DNA of 64,000 nt from SZUA-368 sp028533045 (GTDB lineage Bacteria > Spirochaetota > Spirochaetia > DSM-2461): assembly GCA_050031985.1 (NCBI GenBank), contig JBNAIG010000030.1, positions 144,188-208,187 on the forward strand, given 5' to 3'. Below, in pieces: positions 40,865 through 49,222 of this stretch. Every line of letters starts with the position of its first letter. The first letter of the stretch is position 1. A program made the translations under genes and the position numbers. The notes beneath the pieces were generated by a model. The model saw only the letters and a list, made by a program, of their open reading frames with translations, made no database searches and had not been told where the DNA came from.

Positions 40865-42151
40865 ATGTTTTTCTCCACCCGGTTCGGATTTATTCCGTTT
40901 TTTCTGTTATTTATTCTTCTCTTCTGCCTTCCTCTTACGGCGGGAACCAATGAGTTTCGTCTGGGAAGCGAGAGGCTTTTTAGCGATTACTATGATCTGA
41001 TTGAAGGGAAAAATATCGGTTTTTTCGGGAATAAAACATCCCGGGTTACTTTGGACAGACTGATTGAAGACTCCCGGGTTGAGGTTAAGCGCATCTTTGT
41101 TCCCGAACACGGCCTGGACGGAACGGTTCTCGCCGGCGATTCGGTGGCGGACAGTTTATACCGGGATATTCCCGTTGTGAGTGCCTATGCACCGGGAAAA
41201 AGAAAGATCGACCCGGCCGATTTAAGCGACCTTGACTGTCTTGTTTTTGAGATTCAGGACATCGGGAACCGCCATTATACCTACCTTACCACTCTTTATC
41301 TTCAAATGACGGCCTGTGCCCAGGCGGGAATTCCCTTTATTCTTTTGGATAGGCCCAACGGAGGGGGGGACATGGTGGAAGGTCCTGTTCTGGAAGGGGC
41401 ATACCAGAGTTATATCGGACTTTTCGGTCCCAACGCTCACGGCATGACCCAGGGAGAATTGGCCCGCCTGTTTTTGGGTGAGGGGGAACTGCTAGACGGG
41501 GGACGTTACGACCGACAGGGAGAATACAGCGTTTTGACCAGTCTGGAACTCCATGTGGTTGAGATGCAGAATTACGATCGGGAAAAGGGATTCTGGCAGA
41601 AGGGATACTCCGGAGAGGACTGGATCTCTACTTCTCCCAATATCCCCACGCCCCTTTCGGCGCTTTGTTACAAGGGAAACGGTCTTTTCGACGGCTATGA
41701 AATCAAGGAGATCGTCAGTCAGTACAGTAGTATGGATCTGGTTCAGTTTCAGGATATTCAGCTTCCCCGGCTAAAGCAGAAAGAGGAACTTCTTTACTTT
41801 ATCGACCGATGTTATGATAACTGGAATTTCGAGGGGCTTCAGTTAGTGCCTGTGAAAAATGAAAAAACCGGGAATTGGGATATACTCCATTTTCGTGTGA
41901 CCGATTTGGCCCGTTTTCATTCCACATTGGCAACCCTGGCTATTTTATATACCTGGGAGGAGCTATATTATCCCGGAGAAGAGAACGGCTATTGGGATAG
42001 GGACCGTTTTGACAAGGCCATGGGAAACGGCTGGGTGAGCGATATTTTTATGAAAGAACAACTTGTTCCCTTTGCCCAACTGGCCGAACGGGTTAGCCGG
42101 GATGAAGAAGCGTTTCGGGCCATACGGGCCAACTATCTTATATATAATTAG
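40865..42151 (+). CDS. NamZ-like exo-beta-N-acetylmuramidase (DUF1343)
   Basis: A 428-residue exported protein from ATG 40865 (a GTG at 40850 is possible), signal peptide about 1-27. Family marks of DUF1343/GH171 are GFFGNKTSRV, IFVPEHGLDGTV, VFEIQDIGNRHYTYLTTLY, FILLDRPNG and GLFGPNAHGMTQGELARLF. Characterised members release MurNAc from the non-reducing ends of peptidoglycan glycan chains, so a wall-recycling role is likely. TAACAT lies 5 bp before the ATG, preceded by TTCACC at 18 bp, a possible leaderless promoter. The lipoprotein gene follows by 9 bp. Confidence 0.82.
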   Translation: MFFSTRFGFIPFFLLFILLFCLPLTAGTNEFRLGSERLFSDYYDLIEGKNIGFFGNKTSRVTLDRLIEDSRVEVKRIFVPEHGLDGTVLAGDSVADSLYRDIPVVSAYAPGKRKIDPADLSDLDCLVFEIQDIGNRHYTYLTTLYLQMTACAQAGIPFILLDRPNGGGDMVEGPVLEGAYQSYIGLFGPNAHGMTQGELARLFLGEGELLDGGRYDRQGEYSVLTSLELHVVEMQNYDREKGFWQKGYSGEDWISTSPNIPTPLSALCYKGNGLFDGYEIKEIVSQYSSMDLVQFQDIQLPRLKQKEELLYFIDRCYDNWNFEGLQLVPVKNEKTGNWDILHFRVTDLARFHSTLATLAILYTWEELYYPGEENGYWDRDRFDKAMGNGWVSDIFMKEQLVPFAQLAERVSRDEEAFRAIRANYLIYN

Positions 42152-42160
42152 GAAATAATA

Positions 42161-42985
42161 ATGAAAAAAAATAAAACAACCGCACACATCGGCCTTCTTT
42201 TGACCCTTTTATTGTGGCTTTTTTTCTCCTGTTCTACGGTCCCGGTAAACACCGGCCAAGCCTATTATTTGCCGGCTGACGGGGAGAGAGTTCTCTATCT
42301 GGCAGGGGCGGAAGCGGACCGTTTTCTCCGCCCTATGGCCGATTCTCTGGGCGTGGAAGACTATGGGAAAATTGAACCCATCCTGGAAGAAACGGACCGG
42401 TTTTACCTTGTGAGTAGAGGGGATGCCCTTTTCATTCAAGGGCAGGGGGACTATAATACGGGCTTTATCAACTTTGTTCTGGGAGCTAACAGAGGTTGGG
42501 AGAAGGAAAAAATCGGCCCTTTTAAGACCTATCGCTCCGAATCGACCTCTTTGCAGCTGGCCTTTCCCGATGGGAAGACTTTTCTTATGAGTCAGGGCCA
42601 TCTCGAAGAGATTCTGGACGCCTATTTTGCCGGGGGAAGTCAGGATTATCCTTTTTCTTCAGACCTGGAAGGAAAGGAGGCCCTTTTAGTCCGTCTGGAT
42701 CTAGAAGGGGAGGGGGCTTTGTCCCTGCAGAGTGTCCTGAATATGCCCTTGAGGACTGCTTTAATAGCCCTTTCTCCCGCCCAGGGGGAGACGCTTCTCA
42801 TGGATGTTGAACTGGTGGGGGAAGAGCAAAGCGGCCGTTTGATGGGAACGGCTCTAAAACTGTTTTTACTGGCCTCTGTGGGGCGTGACGCTATGAAGGC
42901 CGCCCTGGAGACGGGAAACGATTATGCCCGGGTTACCGATGTACCGGTGGACCTGGACTTTCTTATGAATATGATTGGCATCTAG
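42161..42985 (+). CDS. Hypothetical lipoprotein, 274 aa
   Basis: Not recognised. Basic start (MKKNKTTAHIG), hydrophobic core and lipobox WLFFSC with Cys near residue 25. The rest has alternating strands, for example YLPADGERVLYLAGAEADRFL and LEGKEALLVRLDLEGEG. It follows the NamZ-like gene and precedes hisH by 9 bp, with AGGAAATAATAATG at its start. Confidence 0.6.
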   Translation: MKKNKTTAHIGLLLTLLLWLFFSCSTVPVNTGQAYYLPADGERVLYLAGAEADRFLRPMADSLGVEDYGKIEPILEETDRFYLVSRGDALFIQGQGDYNTGFINFVLGANRGWEKEKIGPFKTYRSESTSLQLAFPDGKTFLMSQGHLEEILDAYFAGGSQDYPFSSDLEGKEALLVRLDLEGEGALSLQSVLNMPLRTALIALSPAQGETLLMDVELVGEEQSGRLMGTALKLFLLASVGRDAMKAALETGNDYARVTDVPVDLDFLMNMIGI

Positions 42986-42994
42986 GAGGATGGC

Positions 42995-43594
42995 ATGATA
43001 GCTGTAATTGATTATGACTCGGGAAACCTGACCAGCGTTTCCAGCGCACTGAAATTTCTTAAGGCTGACTTTTTCGTCACCAAAAAGCCGGAAGACCTGT
43101 CCCGGGCGGACAAGGTTATCTTTCCCGGTGTGGGAGAAGCGGTTCAGGCCATGGGTAATTTGAATAAATCCGGAATGGGCGAGGCGCTTAAAGCCTATGC
43201 TGCCGGGGGAAAACCCTTCCTGGGGATTTGCATGGGGAGTCAGATTCTCTTTGATCATTCCGAAGAGAGAGACGCCGACTGTCTGGGAATCCTTCCCGGC
43301 AAGGTTCTTCGTTTTCCCTCTGATATGGGAATGAAAATCCCCCAGATCGGCTGGAATACGGTGGATTTTAAGGATGACCCCCTTACAAAAGGGCTTAGTG
43401 AAGAGGACTCTTTTTACTTTGTTCACTCCTACTATATCTCTCCTGCGACGGATGACCTGGTATTGGGGAAGAGCGAATACGGTATTCCCTTTACCGCTGC
43501 CGTGCGAAAGGATAATGTTTGGGCCACCCAGTTCCATCCGGAAAAAAGCGGTAAGCCGGGCTTAAAGATTCTCGATAATTTCATAAACTTATAG
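42995..43594 (+). CDS. hisH: Imidazole glycerol phosphate synthase, glutaminase HisH
   Basis: A 199-residue class I glutamine amidotransferase. The nucleophilic Cys is in LGICMGSQILF and the His-Glu pair in QFHPEKSG. It feeds ammonia to HisF for the fifth step of histidine synthesis. AGGAGG precedes the ATG. hisF follows by 9 bp. The two are cut off from hisZ, which is near the start of the window. Confidence 0.96.
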   Translation: MIAVIDYDSGNLTSVSSALKFLKADFFVTKKPEDLSRADKVIFPGVGEAVQAMGNLNKSGMGEALKAYAAGGKPFLGICMGSQILFDHSEERDADCLGILPGKVLRFPSDMGMKIPQIGWNTVDFKDDPLTKGLSEEDSFYFVHSYYISPATDDLVLGKSEYGIPFTAAVRKDNVWATQFHPEKSGKPGLKILDNFINL

Positions 43595-43603
43595 GAAGGG
43601 AAA

Positions 43604-44374
43604 ATGTTTCAGAAGCGAGTTGTTGTTTGTCTCGACGTAAGAGACGGAAAGACCACCAAGGGTGTGAAATTTAAGGGGAACGTTGATATCGGCGATCCCG
43701 TAGAGATGGCTGCCGCCTACTATGAGCAGGGCGTGGATGAGCTGGTGTTTTACGATATTACCGCCAGTTCGGAGAAACGGGGCATCATGATTGATGTGGT
43801 GGCCCGGGTGGCGGAGACTATCTTCATTCCCTTTTGCGTGGGCGGGGGAATCAGAACTCTTGATGATATGAAGCGGGTAATAGATGCGGGAGCGGAGAAG
43901 GTAAGTATCAACTCCGCCGCAGTGAGAACGCCCGGTCTTATCGAAGAGGGAGCCTCCCATTTTGGAGCCCAGTGCGTGGTTTTGGGAATGGATGCGGCGG
44001 CGGACAAGGATATGCCCTCCGGTTACCGGGTCGTTATCGACGGCGGACGGGTCGCCACCGAATGGGATATGCTTGACTGGGCCCGGGAAGCGGTGCGGCT
44101 GGGCGCGGGGGAGATTGTCCTTAATTCCATCGATACGGACGGAGTAAAGCAGGGCTATGAGATTAACGCCACCCGGCTTGTCTCGGAAGCGGTAACCGTT
44201 CCTGTGGTAGCTTCGGGGGGAGCGGGAGTGCCCCAGCACCTGGCCGATGTTCTTAAGGAAGGAAAGGCCGACGCAGCCCTGGTGGCCAGTATGGTTCACT
44301 ACGGAGATTATACAATTAACGATATTAAACGGCACCTCAATAAAGAAGGGGTTCCCGTGAGAAAAACCTGGTAG
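43604..44374 (+). CDS. hisF: Imidazole glycerol phosphate synthase, cyclase HisF
   Basis: A 256-residue TIM-barrel cyclase, partner of HisH. CLDVRDGKTTKGVKF carries the first catalytic Asp, GGGIRTLDDMKRVIDAGAEKVSINSAA the phosphate site, and LGMDAAAD the second Asp; the last phosphate loop is VASGGAG. Length is standard. Confidence 0.96.
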   Translation: MFQKRVVVCLDVRDGKTTKGVKFKGNVDIGDPVEMAAAYYEQGVDELVFYDITASSEKRGIMIDVVARVAETIFIPFCVGGGIRTLDDMKRVIDAGAEKVSINSAAVRTPGLIEEGASHFGAQCVVLGMDAAADKDMPSGYRVVIDGGRVATEWDMLDWAREAVRLGAGEIVLNSIDTDGVKQGYEINATRLVSEAVTVPVVASGGAGVPQHLADVLKEGKADAALVASMVHYGDYTINDIKRHLNKEGVPVRKTW

Positions 44375-44380
44375 GTAAAA

Positions 44381-44617
44381 ATGGCAAAAACAATAAACCT
44401 TGATAAGGCAAAACTCGGTGTTGTAACCGGGGCGGGAGTAGAGTTAGAACTGGAGCTGGATAGTCAGAACCGGATTGTGATTCACATGGAATCGGCCGAG
44501 GGCGGCCACCGAATAATGGTGGGAAAGCATGAAGAGGACCACAAGGCGATAGTTTGTTACCTTGATGATGTTCCCCCTCCCGAAGAGGAGTACAGCGGTC
44601 CCCGCTTGGTTAAGTAG
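44381..44617 (+). CDS. Hypothetical small protein, 78 aa
   Basis: Not recognised. A 78-residue acidic, strand-rich protein with VVTGAGVELELELDSQNRIVIHME. It follows hisF by 6 bp in the same direction and ends just before a two-way terminator, so it is the last gene of the operon. Confidence 0.6.
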   Translation: MAKTINLDKAKLGVVTGAGVELELELDSQNRIVIHMESAEGGHRIMVGKHEEDHKAIVCYLDDVPPPEEEYSGPRLVK

Positions 44618-44622
44618 CGTAA

Positions 44623-44658
44623 AAAAGCCGTCCGGCCCGAATGGGTAGGACGGCTTTT
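44623..44658. terminator. Bidirectional terminator
   Basis: Perfect 11-bp arms, AAAAGCCGTCC (44623-44633) and GGACGGCTTTT (44648-44658), between two convergent genes, with A- and T-rich flanks on either side. Confidence 0.88.
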
Positions 44659-44661
44659 AAT

Positions 44662-45030
44662 TTATTTCCGGAAGGTCAGATCCGTTTCGTAATGCTGGCC
44701 GTTGTCCCGGTCAATAATCATTTCCAGGTCCATGTTGGTCACACCCTTGATAAAGGTGTAGTCCCGTCCTGTTTCGTCACAGGAGAAGGAGAGTTCCACT
44801 CCTTTCATGCTTCCCTTAACATCAAAGTCTTCCACTTTGTCCTTAAAGTCAAAGACAAGGCTGCCGTCGGTCATGTAAAGCTGAATTGTTTCGGCGGAAA
44901 AGGTCCAAACCGCATCATATTCGGCATCAAGCCATTTTCCTACGGGGAAATCTCCCAGATCAATTGACTCGGCGGAAACCGCAAAAAGAGCCAGTACAGT
45001 CATTAACACAACAAGAACTGTTTTTTTCAT
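44662..45030 (-). CDS. Small secreted beta-rich protein
   Basis: Not recognised. A 122-residue protein with a signal peptide ending near VSA (residue 19), then short alternating strands: KWLDAEYDAVWTFSAETIQLY, VFDFKDKVEDFDV and GVELSFSCDETGRDYTFIKG. The pattern is that of a small beta-barrel or lipocalin-like fold. GGAGGAT lies close to the ATG. Convergent with the hisF operon across the terminator. Confidence 0.6.
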   Translation of the reverse strand: MKKTVLVVLMTVLALFAVSAESIDLGDFPVGKWLDAEYDAVWTFSAETIQLYMTDGSLVFDFKDKVEDFDVKGSMKGVELSFSCDETGRDYTFIKGVTNMDLEMIIDRDNGQHYETDLTFRK

Positions 45031-45095
45031 TTAATCCTCCATGAAATGTATCTTGGTTTAAGTTTAGTTGGCGAAGTCCCAATTTTCCATACCAA

Positions 45096-45124
45096 TTGCA
45101 CAAGAAGGGGATTTTCTCTACTCT
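45096..45124 (+). promoter_or_regulatory. Promoter of HAD gene (leaderless)
   Basis: TTGCAC at 45096-45101, 17 bp, TACTCT at 45119-45124. Six bases separate the -10 box from the ATG at 45131, so initiation is predicted at the start codon. Confidence 0.6.
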
Positions 45125-45130
45125 GAGTCT

Positions 45131-45763
45131 ATGAAAGATTACGAAACATACCTCTTTGATGTGGACGGCACCCTGTTGGATACGATGGAGTTGATATACA
45201 GAAGCTTCCGGGCTACTTTGGCCAAATACGACGGACCCGATCTCAGCCGGGACGATATTCTTTCCCGCATCGGCATTCCCCTAAAGAATCAGCTTAGTCT
45301 CTATTTGGGGGACCGGGGGGATACTATGGGAGAAATCATGGACTACCATAGGGATTTCCAGTTTACCATCTACCAGGAGCATCTAAAGGTTTTTCCCCGG
45401 GTGAAAGAGGTTTTGGAGGAACTGAAAGGACGGAATAAACCCCTCGCCGTGGTTACGTCCCGTTCCCGGTCTTCCCTGATTCCCTACCTGGATCAGTTCG
45501 GCCTGACAAATCTTTTTGACTTCCTCGTTGAACCCTCCTGTACGGAGAAGCACAAACCTCATCCGGACCCGGTCCTCTATGCTCTGGATAAGCTGAATAA
45601 GCCCGCCGAAAGCGCTCTCTTTGTGGGAGATGCCTATGTAGATATGGAGAGCGGGCAGCGGGCCGGTACCGATACGGCCTTTGTTCTCTGGGGGCCGAAT
45701 GATCCGACAAAAATGGACCCCCAGCCTACCTGGCTCCTTAACTCTATGACCGATTTGGTATAA
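45131..45763 (+). CDS. HAD-family phosphatase (PpaX/phosphoglycolate phosphatase type)
   Basis: A 210-residue haloacid-dehalogenase hydrolase. Motif I is LFDVDGTLLDTMEL, motif II VVTSRSRSS, motif III the Lys in EKHKPHPDPV, and motif IV FVGDAYVDMESG, with a four-helix cap between I and II. This layout fits phosphoglycolate phosphatase or pyrophosphatase PpaX; the substrate is not fixed by sequence. ATG at 45131 is chosen because the protein then begins MKDYETYLFDVDG and the promoter ends there; an upstream TTG at 45068 adds residues of no family resemblance. Confidence 0.85.
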   Translation: MKDYETYLFDVDGTLLDTMELIYRSFRATLAKYDGPDLSRDDILSRIGIPLKNQLSLYLGDRGDTMGEIMDYHRDFQFTIYQEHLKVFPRVKEVLEELKGRNKPLAVVTSRSRSSLIPYLDQFGLTNLFDFLVEPSCTEKHKPHPDPVLYALDKLNKPAESALFVGDAYVDMESGQRAGTDTAFVLWGPNDPTKMDPQPTWLLNSMTDLV

Positions 45764-45844
45764 AACAGTTTCCATTGTTTTTTCCCTTGATTTATGGCCC
45801 TTCTCCTGAGAAAATAGAATTATCAAAAGCCTAAGGAGGCGTGT

Positions 45845-45877
45845 TTGGATAATCGAAGTAAGGGTGCCCTGTTATAG
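45845..45877 (+). CDS. Candidate 10-residue leader peptide
   Basis: TTG at 45845 follows AAGGAGG (45833-45839) at a 5-bp spacing, the best ribosome-binding site in this stretch. The reading is MDNRSKGALL then TAG at 45875. The stop codon lies in the loop of the hairpin 45866-45888. It is followed by 61 bp and the RNHCP gene. It may be a chance ORF. Confidence 0.35.
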   Translation: MDNRSKGALL

Positions 45878-45888
45878 AGGTACAGGGC
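45866..45888 (+). promoter_or_regulatory. Leader hairpin before RNHCP-rsgA
   Basis: GCCCTGT (45866-45872) pairs with ACAGGGC (45882-45888) around a 9-base loop, 7 bp perfect. No U run follows, so it is not a simple terminator. Confidence 0.45.
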
Positions 45889-45938
45889 AGCCGCTCATTT
45901 CACGTTTTACAATATTAATAACAAGGAAATGACAATCA

Positions 45939-46343
45939 ATGTCCAGAACAAATACAATTAGAAATAACCCCGGGGAAGCCTTTATTTGCCGTTTCTGCGG
46001 GAAAGCCGTCTCGCCCCTATTATATGGAGGGGATCACCGTAATCACTGTCCTCACTGTTTATGCAGTGTCCATGTGGATATCCTGCCGGGAGACCGACGA
46101 GCTCGTTGCCGCGGTATTATGAAGCCCATTGGCCTGTGGATGAGAGAAAGCGGAGAGGCGGCTCTCATACATCGCTGCGAAAATTGCGGTGTAATTAAAA
46201 CCAATAGAATCGGGGCCGATGACAACGAGAGGCGGCTTTTTATGTTGGCCGCTTCCCCTTTGGCCCAACTGCCCTTTCCTACGGGGAAGGCTTTGGAGGC
46301 TCTTGCCGACCTGTCTATGAACGGGGAGGTTTTCCATGGTTGA
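45939..46343 (+). CDS. RNHCP-domain zinc-finger protein
   Basis: A 134-residue protein with the RNHCP motif that names the family: FICRFCGKAV, then HRNHCPHCLCSVHVD and PGDRRARCRGIMKPIGLW, and a further CENCG near residue 87. Cysteine pairs suggest one or two zinc sites. The function is unknown. Its stop overlaps rsgA by 8 bases, which hints at a link to ribosome assembly. Confidence 0.85.
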   Translation: MSRTNTIRNNPGEAFICRFCGKAVSPLLYGGDHRNHCPHCLCSVHVDILPGDRRARCRGIMKPIGLWMRESGEAALIHRCENCGVIKTNRIGADDNERRLFMLAASPLAQLPFPTGKALEALADLSMNGEVFHG

Positions 46344-47388
46344 TTGGGGGAAACTGATTCAAATTGACAGTAAAAGTGATGGTCTCATCACAGCTCGGGT
46401 TATAGGAGTGAATCGGGAGATTTACCAACTTGGGGTCGTGGGACGAAGCAAAGCGGTTCGGGGAGAATTAAGCGGACGTCTGAGATTTGCCAGTGAGTCC
46501 GGGGAACTTCCTGTAGTGGGGGATTGGGTACGCTGTGCCGACCAGGGAGACTTCCTTTTGATCGTGGATGTTCTACCACGAAAAACAATCTTGAGCCGGA
46601 AAACCGCCGGTATACGTACGGAAGAGCAGCCTCTGGCGGCCAATGTGGATGTGGTTGCCATAGTCCAAGGCCTGGACGGGGGGCGCAACTTTTCCCTAAG
46701 AGGAATGGAGCGCTACCTGACTCTGGCCTGGGATTCGGGAGCCACCCCACTCATTATTTTAAATAAGGCCGATCTCTGCGAAGAGGGAGAAGCCTTCCGG
46801 AATGAAGCGGAACTGGCCGCTCCCGGTGTAGATATACTGATTACCAGCGCCGTAGAAGGGAAGGGCCTGGAGGAAGTCAAGAAGAAGCTGAAAGGCAGAA
46901 CGGCGGTCCTCATAGGTCCTTCGGGCGTAGGGAAGTCAGCCTTGACCAATGCCCTTTTGGGTGAAGAGTCACGGGAGACCGGGGCCATTCGTGAGGGTGA
47001 CAAAAGAGGCCGCCATACGACCACTTCCTCCCGGCTTTTTCCTCTCTCTTCCGGTGGGTGGCTTATTGACTCTCCCGGCTTGAAAGAGGTGCAGCTCTGG
47101 GGCGAAGAGGAGAGTGTGGATGATACTTTTAGTGAGATCCGCGAATGGGCAGAAAAGTGTCGTTTTAAGGATTGTACTCACCAGGGTGAGCCGGGCTGTG
47201 CCGTTCAGGAGGCTTTGAGGGACGGACTGATTGATCCCGGTCGTTACGGAGCTTATCTGGACCTGCGTCGGGAGATGTCCTGGCTCGAGAGCCGGAGAAG
47301 CGAGAAGTATCATCTTGAAGAGAGGAAAAAAGGAAAGACTCTGAGTAAGCATATCCGCAGCATGAAATCGGATAAATCGATATATTAG
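46336..47388 (+). CDS. rsgA: Small ribosomal subunit GTPase RsgA
   Basis: A 350-residue circularly permuted GTPase of 30S maturation. OB-fold N-terminus; G4 NKADLC comes first, then G1 GPSGVGKSALTNALLG, the switch HTTTSSRLF, G3 DSPGLKE, then the zinc subdomain with CRFKDCTHQGEPGC (Cys-x5-Cys-x-His-x5-Cys pattern). ATG at 46336 overlaps the RNHCP gene. Confidence 0.95.
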   Translation: MVDWGKLIQIDSKSDGLITARVIGVNREIYQLGVVGRSKAVRGELSGRLRFASESGELPVVGDWVRCADQGDFLLIVDVLPRKTILSRKTAGIRTEEQPLAANVDVVAIVQGLDGGRNFSLRGMERYLTLAWDSGATPLIILNKADLCEEGEAFRNEAELAAPGVDILITSAVEGKGLEEVKKKLKGRTAVLIGPSGVGKSALTNALLGEESRETGAIREGDKRGRHTTTSSRLFPLSSGGWLIDSPGLKEVQLWGEEESVDDTFSEIREWAEKCRFKDCTHQGEPGCAVQEALRDGLIDPGRYGAYLDLRREMSWLESRRSEKYHLEERKKGKTLSKHIRSMKSDKSIY

Positions 47389-47417
47389 TTGCCTTTTTCC
47401 TTTGAAATCGCTATATT
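47389..47417 (+). promoter_or_regulatory. clpP promoter
   Basis: TTGCCT at 47389-47394, 17 bp, TATATT at 47412-47417. Leader about 29 bases with AAGGAG before the ATG at 47453. Confidence 0.65.
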
Positions 47418-47452
47418 TATGACTTGGATATATACTCACTTAAGGAGCTATC

Positions 47453-48037
47453 ATGGCCGAAAAGGACGATAAGACAAAAAACGAGCAGGAGACCCCCGAT
47501 CTGGCGCAGAAGATGCTTCAGACAAGAACTATTCTTCTGACCGGTGAAATAAATAAGGAATTGGCCGAAAAGGTTATCAAGCAGCTGCTGCTTTTGGAAG
47601 CCGATTCGGAAGATCCCATTAAAATCTTCATTGACTCCCCCGGGGGAGATGCGGATGCGGGATTTGCCATGTACGATATGATTCGCTTCATCAAGGCTCC
47701 CGTTTACTGTATTGGAATGGGACTCGTGGCCAGTGCGGCGAGCATCGTGCTTATTGCCGTTCCCAATGAAAGAAGAATCGCCCTTCCCAACTCCCACTAC
47801 CTGATTCACCAGCCTTTGAGCGGTATTCGCGGTGTGGCTACGGAGATTGAGATTCACGCCAACGAGCTGGAAAAGCTCCGGATAAAAATCAATAAGTTGA
47901 TTGCTGCAGAAACGGGAAAATCGGAAGAGCAGGTCTCTGCCGATACGGACCGGGACTACTGGATGACTGCCGAAGAAGCTTTGGACTATAATCTGGTTTC
48001 CCGGATTATCTCCAAGCGGGATGAATTGGGCGTTTAG
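47453..48037 (+). CDS. clpP: ATP-dependent Clp protease proteolytic subunit
   Basis: A 194-residue serine protease subunit. IDSPGGDADAGFAMYD is the family's oxyanion region, the nucleophile is Ser94 in GLVAS, His119 is in LIHQP and the Asp is in DRDYWMTAEEA. The usual GQAAS is GLVAS and the usual ERDxFM is DRDYWM, so this is a divergent ClpP, probably a second paralogue. Alone after the rsgA operon, with its own promoter; convergent with the HExxH gene, overlapping by 4 bases. Confidence 0.92.
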   Translation: MAEKDDKTKNEQETPDLAQKMLQTRTILLTGEINKELAEKVIKQLLLLEADSEDPIKIFIDSPGGDADAGFAMYDMIRFIKAPVYCIGMGLVASAASIVLIAVPNERRIALPNSHYLIHQPLSGIRGVATEIEIHANELEKLRIKINKLIAAETGKSEEQVSADTDRDYWMTAEEALDYNLVSRIISKRDELGV

Positions 48038-49218
48038 TCCTCAAAAATGCCGTCGCTGTAGGGATAGCGGCGGCTGACCAGATACTCCAGCTGGTCGTAG
48101 ATCATAAGCATAACCTCCGGCAAATAGGGGGTTATGCGGTCGATATATTCGGTATTTTCCGGCTTGAGCGTTTTGATTCTGTTAAAGCGCCACTGGAAGT
48201 AACCGGCCACTTCCTTTCTGTGAAGCTGGAGGGTATATCCGAGCATCTCATTATACATGAGAACTTCATCGCTTGGATCATAAGCATTATTCACCATAAA
48301 GAAACGCCATATCTCACGATAGTTTTCGGGAAGACCCATCCAGTAGCTGCGAATCTCTTCTCGGAACTCTTCATCGGTAAAGAAAAGCCCGTGGAGGGAT
48401 TCGTGGGTAATAAAACGCTGCCGCAGGGTGGGAGATGTCTCCCGGGTGATAGAGACAATGGCCCCCTCTCCGGTGAGGTACTCCTTGCCGTCAAACAGAA
48501 TGATCCCCTTATTAAGAAGAATCTGCCGTAGATCGAGCTCTTCCCTGTTTAAGGGGAAATCCTCTTCTCTTGCCAGATTATAAAAGGAGACCAAACCTTC
48601 CGCACTGTAGTCGTGGGCGTTCCAGCCGTGGAGGCCTTCTATTTCCTCATCGGTCATAAGAGTGCCCCGGTAACCGGGTTTTTCCATGAAGAAGGCCAGT
48701 CTTTTAAAGTATTTGTCCTGTACTTCGTAATTCTTGAAATCAAATATGAGGATGTTGTTACCTTCGTCCCAGAGGTAAAGAAAGTAGTCGTCTTCCAACT
48801 CTTTTTCATTGGAAAGTATGGTCTGGTGATTATCTCCCTCTTGATTTTTCTGTGTTGAATTACTTGTCGAAAGAGAGAAGGAAACCTGTGACCCTTCCCA
48901 GTCCTGAATGCTTATAAAAGAGACGGGGAAGTCCGGAAGGGAGGAGGGAGAAAAGCTTTCGGAAAGGGACGATTCCCCATCCAGGGGAGGAAGGATTAGT
49001 TCCATGTGATCTTCCAGCCCTTCAAGGACCAAGAGGCAAGACAGGTCTGAACGATAGGTCAGGCTTAAGTCAGTCTGTTCCAAATTGAGGGGAAAGGGGA
49101 AAAAGTATCCCCTCCGGGTGCTATCTTCCAGTAGCGGTGGAGAGGCGGCTATTCCGATGGGAATAATTAACATAAAGAGAAGTAATGATAAAGTTCTCGT
49201 CCGAATAGCCTGCCCCAT
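48034..49218 (-). CDS. Secreted HExxH metallopeptidase-like protein
   Basis: A 394-residue exported protein from ATG 49218 (signal peptide about 1-25). Family not recognised. The motif H272-E-S-L-H276 is a perfect zinc-binding HExxH, followed by NEMLGYTLQLH about 55 residues later that could supply a Glu ligand. The N-terminal 250 residues alternate strands. Probably a peptidase acting outside the cytoplasm. The start follows the purC stop by 4 bp with no obvious binding site, so it may be coupled to purC. Confidence 0.6.
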   Translation of the reverse strand: MGQAIRTRTLSLLLFMLIIPIGIAASPPLLEDSTRRGYFFPFPLNLEQTDLSLTYRSDLSCLLVLEGLEDHMELILPPLDGESSLSESFSPSSLPDFPVSFISIQDWEGSQVSFSLSTSNSTQKNQEGDNHQTILSNEKELEDDYFLYLWDEGNNILIFDFKNYEVQDKYFKRLAFFMEKPGYRGTLMTDEEIEGLHGWNAHDYSAEGLVSFYNLAREEDFPLNREELDLRQILLNKGIILFDGKEYLTGEGAIVSITRETSPTLRQRFITHESLHGLFFTDEEFREEIRSYWMGLPENYREIWRFFMVNNAYDPSDEVLMYNEMLGYTLQLHRKEVAGYFQWRFNRIKTLKPENTEYIDRITPYLPEVMLMIYDQLEYLVSRRYPYSDGIFED

Positions 49219-49222
49219 CCTA

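Noticed and set aside
44662..45030. Naming the small secreted protein a lipocalin
   Set aside because: The strand pattern is suggestive but no lipocalin motif is present.
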